The translations under genes and the position numbers were made by a program. A stretch of 8,808 nucleotides of DNA, from the NCBI RefSeq assembly GCF_900753045.1, contig NZ_CAADXO010000045.1, positions 1-8,808 of the forward strand. Reading direction: 5' to 3'. The notes beneath the pieces are model-generated. The model saw nothing but the letters and a program-made list of their open reading frames with translations. It did no database searches and was not told where the DNA came from. This stretch comes from an uncultured Phascolarctobacterium sp. (lineage in GTDB: Bacteria; Bacillota; Negativicutes; Acidaminococcales; Acidaminococcaceae). This document shows, piece after piece, positions 7,870 to 8,808 of this stretch (positions within the stretch are counted from its first letter, which is position 1; every line of letters begins with the position of its first letter).

Positions 7870-8016
7870 AAACAAACAGCGCTTTGACTCAAGATCTTCA
7901 TGCTTTCATCCCTGTGCGAAAGGTATAAGCTATGGCAATAAGCTTATATGATGGAAGCACTCCCTAATACAATTGCGGTACAGTGCAGGATTTTCACCAT
8001 GCTTCCCTATTTGTTT
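7870..8016 (-). ncRNA. Cobalamin (B12) riboswitch
   Basis: Read on the minus strand, the core GGGAAGCATGGTGAAAATCC continues into TGCACTGTACCGCAATTGTA. This matches the conserved GGGAA, GGTGnAAnTCC and C-G-CnACTGT blocks of cobalamin riboswitches in the right order. P1 is confirmed: AAACAAATAG (8016-8007) pairs with CTGTTTGTTT (7879-7870) with one G-U pair, closing the aptamer. The 3' block GAGTCAAAGCG is a diverged form of the usual AGTCAGGA. A peripheral hairpin (ATAAGC with GCTTAT near 7926-7948) is present. Binding of a corrinoid normally lowers expression downstream. The receptor start lies 505 nt away, farther than is usual. Confidence 0.85.
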
Positions 8017-8036
8017 AATATAGTTTTTAAAATTTT

Positions 8037-8065
8037 ATTATACACGGAATAACAATTGATATGGA
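8037..8065 (-). promoter_or_regulatory. Second, weaker candidate promoter closer to the riboswitch
   Basis: A perfect TATAAT (8042-8037) would start transcription near 8030, only about 14 nt before P1, which suits a riboswitch leader better. The -35 (TCCATA, 8065-8060) is poor, so this is an alternative to the 8134-8163 promoter. Confidence 0.3.
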
Positions 8066-8133
8066 TTTGTAATATTGTTTCTTTCTATTTTCCTCCGCCT
8101 GCCTATTGAGTTTTTGTATCATTTACTGTTTTT

Positions 8134-8163
8134 ATTATAGCGCCCAAAATATCATATAGTCAA
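8134..8163 (-). promoter_or_regulatory. Sigma-A-type promoter for the riboswitch-receptor transcript
   Basis: On the minus strand TTGACT (8163-8158), an 18-bp spacer and TATAAT (8139-8134) form a near-consensus promoter. Transcription would start near 8127, about 110 nt before the riboswitch P1 stem. A+T-rich DNA with ATTAGCTAAT (8172-8181) lies just upstream and could act as an UP element or operator. Confidence 0.65.
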
Positions 8164-8287
8164 GAAATTATATTAGCTAATTATTATCGTTTATTATTAA
8201 TTTACTTTTCAAGAATTATACTATGTATTGTTTGATTACATATGACTAATAACATACGCGATATTATTTGTCAGAGCATAAATAAAG

Positions 8288-8303
8288 TAACAAGTACCTG
8301 TTA
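8288..8303. promoter_or_regulatory. Near-palindromic candidate operator
   Basis: TAACAAGTACCTGTTA reads as TAACA-n-GTAC-n-TGTTA, symmetric except for one pair. Another TGTTAC half-site lies next to it on the minus strand. It is about 125 bp upstream of the operon -35 box. The cognate regulator is unknown. Confidence 0.3.
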
Positions 8304-8332
8304 TGTAACACTTTTTTAAATTTGAAAACGCT

Positions 8333-8358
8333 ATTTTGCTTATTTCGATAAGCAAAAT
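8333..8358. repeat. Perfect 11-bp inverted repeat with TTCG loop
   Basis: ATTTTGCTTAT, TTCG and ATAAGCAAAAT form an extra-stable tetraloop hairpin on the plus strand (CGAA loop on the other). No T tract follows on either side, and the A and T runs lie in the wrong arms for a terminator. It could be a protein binding site or an RNA element. Confidence 0.6.
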
Positions 8359-8414
8359 GTCATTTTATAGGAAACATGCTATTTCTCTAAAAACTTCTAC
8401 CATTGAAATAAAGC

Positions 8415-8442
8415 AAAAAGAGCCGCCGAAGCGACTCTTTTT
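8415..8442. terminator. Bidirectional rho-independent terminator
   Basis: AAAAAGAG-C-CGC, loop CGAA, and GCG-A-CTCTTTTT form a stem with one C-A mismatch. A runs on one side and T runs on the other make it work on both strands. It separates whatever is transcribed from the right edge from the receptor operon promoter. Confidence 0.8.
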
Positions 8443-8582
8443 CATTAATGCTAAACCTAAACGCTAGTGTTCTGGCAAATCATCCACCGCGCAATTTCTA
8501 TACTGCTTTTTTTCAGAAATATATTGATGAGCAGCAATAAATCAACGCGCACCTTTTTTTCTACGATTACCTCGTTATTGTA

Positions 8583-8687
8583 TGTTATACTTTGTTCATC
8601 GGTTGAACAGCGACATGTTCCTTGATATGAGCATAAAAAAACACAGCTATTAGCAAGCTTCTTGCATGTGTAATAGCTGCCTTTTTT
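8583..8687 (+). ncRNA. Candidate small RNA transcript on the plus strand
   Basis: An extended -10 element (TG-T-TATACT, 8583-8591) is followed by a small hairpin (GTTCA/TGAAC, 8594-8608) and, about 35 nt later, by the terminator ending in six T at 8687. This would give an RNA of about 90 nt with no ORF. The -35 is poor and there is no homology evidence. Confidence 0.2.
8635..8687. terminator. Bidirectional terminator hairpin
   Basis: Perfect 9-bp arms CAGCTATTA (8644-8652) and TAATAGCTG (8671-8679) enclose an inner GCAAG/CTTGC hairpin. The minus strand continues into seven T (8641-8635) and the plus strand into CC and six T (8682-8687). Confidence 0.75.
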
Positions 8688-8726
8688 GTTGGCACGAATA
8701 ACTTTAAATTGAATATCATTTGCCAA

Positions 8727-8808
8727 ATCGAGTAGGAGACTGCTCATTATTTGAGCAGTCGTCCTCTCACACCACCGTGCGTACCGTTCGGTACACGGCG
8801 GTTCTTTA
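8727..8808 (-). mobile_element. 3' end of a group II intron (domains V and VI), partial
   Basis: Read on the minus strand, GAACCGCCGTG, then TACC, loop GAAC, GGTA, bulged CG and CACGGTGGT make a textbook domain V with a CGC-type catalytic triad and two-nucleotide bulge. Domain VI follows: GAG and AGGA pair with TCCT and CTC around a single bulged A (8733), capped by a perfect 9-bp stem GACTGCTCA/TGAGCAGTC. The bulged A is seven nucleotides from the inferred intron end CTCGAT at 8727, as expected for the branch point. The maturase/reverse transcriptase gene and 5' half must lie beyond the right edge. Confidence 0.85.

Larger units (their letters stand above)
8164..8414. other. A+T-rich intergenic region without a recognisable gene
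   Basis: There is no credible ORF on either strand. It holds a perfect 11-bp stem with a TTCG loop (8333-8358) and a near-palindrome TAACAAGTACCTGTTA (8288-8303). The rest is A+T-rich spacer between the terminator at 8415-8442 and the operon promoter. Confidence 0.7.
8457..8726 (-). other. 3' flank of the group II intron: decayed or non-coding sequence
   Basis: The minus strand keeps one open frame here (ending IARWMICQNTSV, TAG at 8459-8457) just before the 8415-8442 terminator, so it could be the tail of a gene split by the intron. Against this, the frame runs through a perfect terminator hairpin with seven T, has no recognisable family features, and its only upstream ATG lies inside intron domain VI. 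I treat it as an exon remnant of unknown identity. Confidence 0.35.

Noticed and set aside
7594..7875. A longer 93-codon version of the small ORF starting with TTG at 7875.
   Set aside because: That start falls inside the 3' strand of the riboswitch P1 helix and has no ribosome site. If the ORF is real, the ATG at 7785 or 7836 is more likely.
8457..8747. A 96-codon minus-strand frame with an ATG at 8747-8745.
   Set aside because: The ATG lies in the loop and stem of group II intron domain VI and the frame crosses the intron 3' junction and a terminator hairpin, so this start cannot be a true gene start.

Overview
The window comes from a bacterium with an outer membrane but with Firmicute-like signals. 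It has a TonB-dependent outer-membrane receptor and a very large exported repeat protein, yet strong AAGGAGG-type ribosome binding sites, A+T-rich intergenic DNA and a cobalamin riboswitch. That combination suggests a Negativicutes species (Phascolarctobacterium, Acidaminococcus, Veillonella or Selenomonas relatives). The genus is inference; no marker gene is present.

All convincing genes are on the minus strand, so the window reads from right to left. At the right edge is the 3' end of a group II intron: domains V and VI, with a bulged branch-point A. It is followed by a short non-coding or decayed stretch holding two terminator hairpins (about 8635-8687 and 8415-8442). An A+T-rich intergenic region (about 8017-8414) follows, with inverted repeats and a good sigma-A-type promoter (-35 TTGACT, -10 TATAAT at 8134-8163). 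Downstream of the promoter lie a cobalamin riboswitch (about 7870-8016), a possible 63-codon small ORF (7594-7785), and an unidentified structured leader (about 7487-7564). The leader abuts a three-segment antiterminator/terminator arrangement (7424-7486).

The promoter and leader are followed by two large genes separated by 14 nt, almost certainly one operon. The first (7365-4546, GTG start) encodes a 939-residue TonB-dependent receptor. The second (4531 to beyond the left edge) encodes at least 1510 residues of a secreted surface protein. That protein has a signal peptide, an N-terminal region that looks like a six- to seven-bladed beta-propeller, and a long beta-helix-like passenger with two duplicated modules and an array of Trp-Gly repeats. 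Its C-terminus, where an autotransporter barrel would be expected, is outside the window.

The most interesting reading is functional. A B12 riboswitch upstream of a BtuB-type TonB receptor and a surface-exposed propeller protein resembles the BtuB-BtuG arrangement of Bacteroides. In that system a surface beta-propeller lipoprotein captures cobalamin for the transporter. Here the propeller would be carried on an autotransporter-like stalk instead of a lipid anchor. The parts are visible in the sequence. The shared B12 role is inference.
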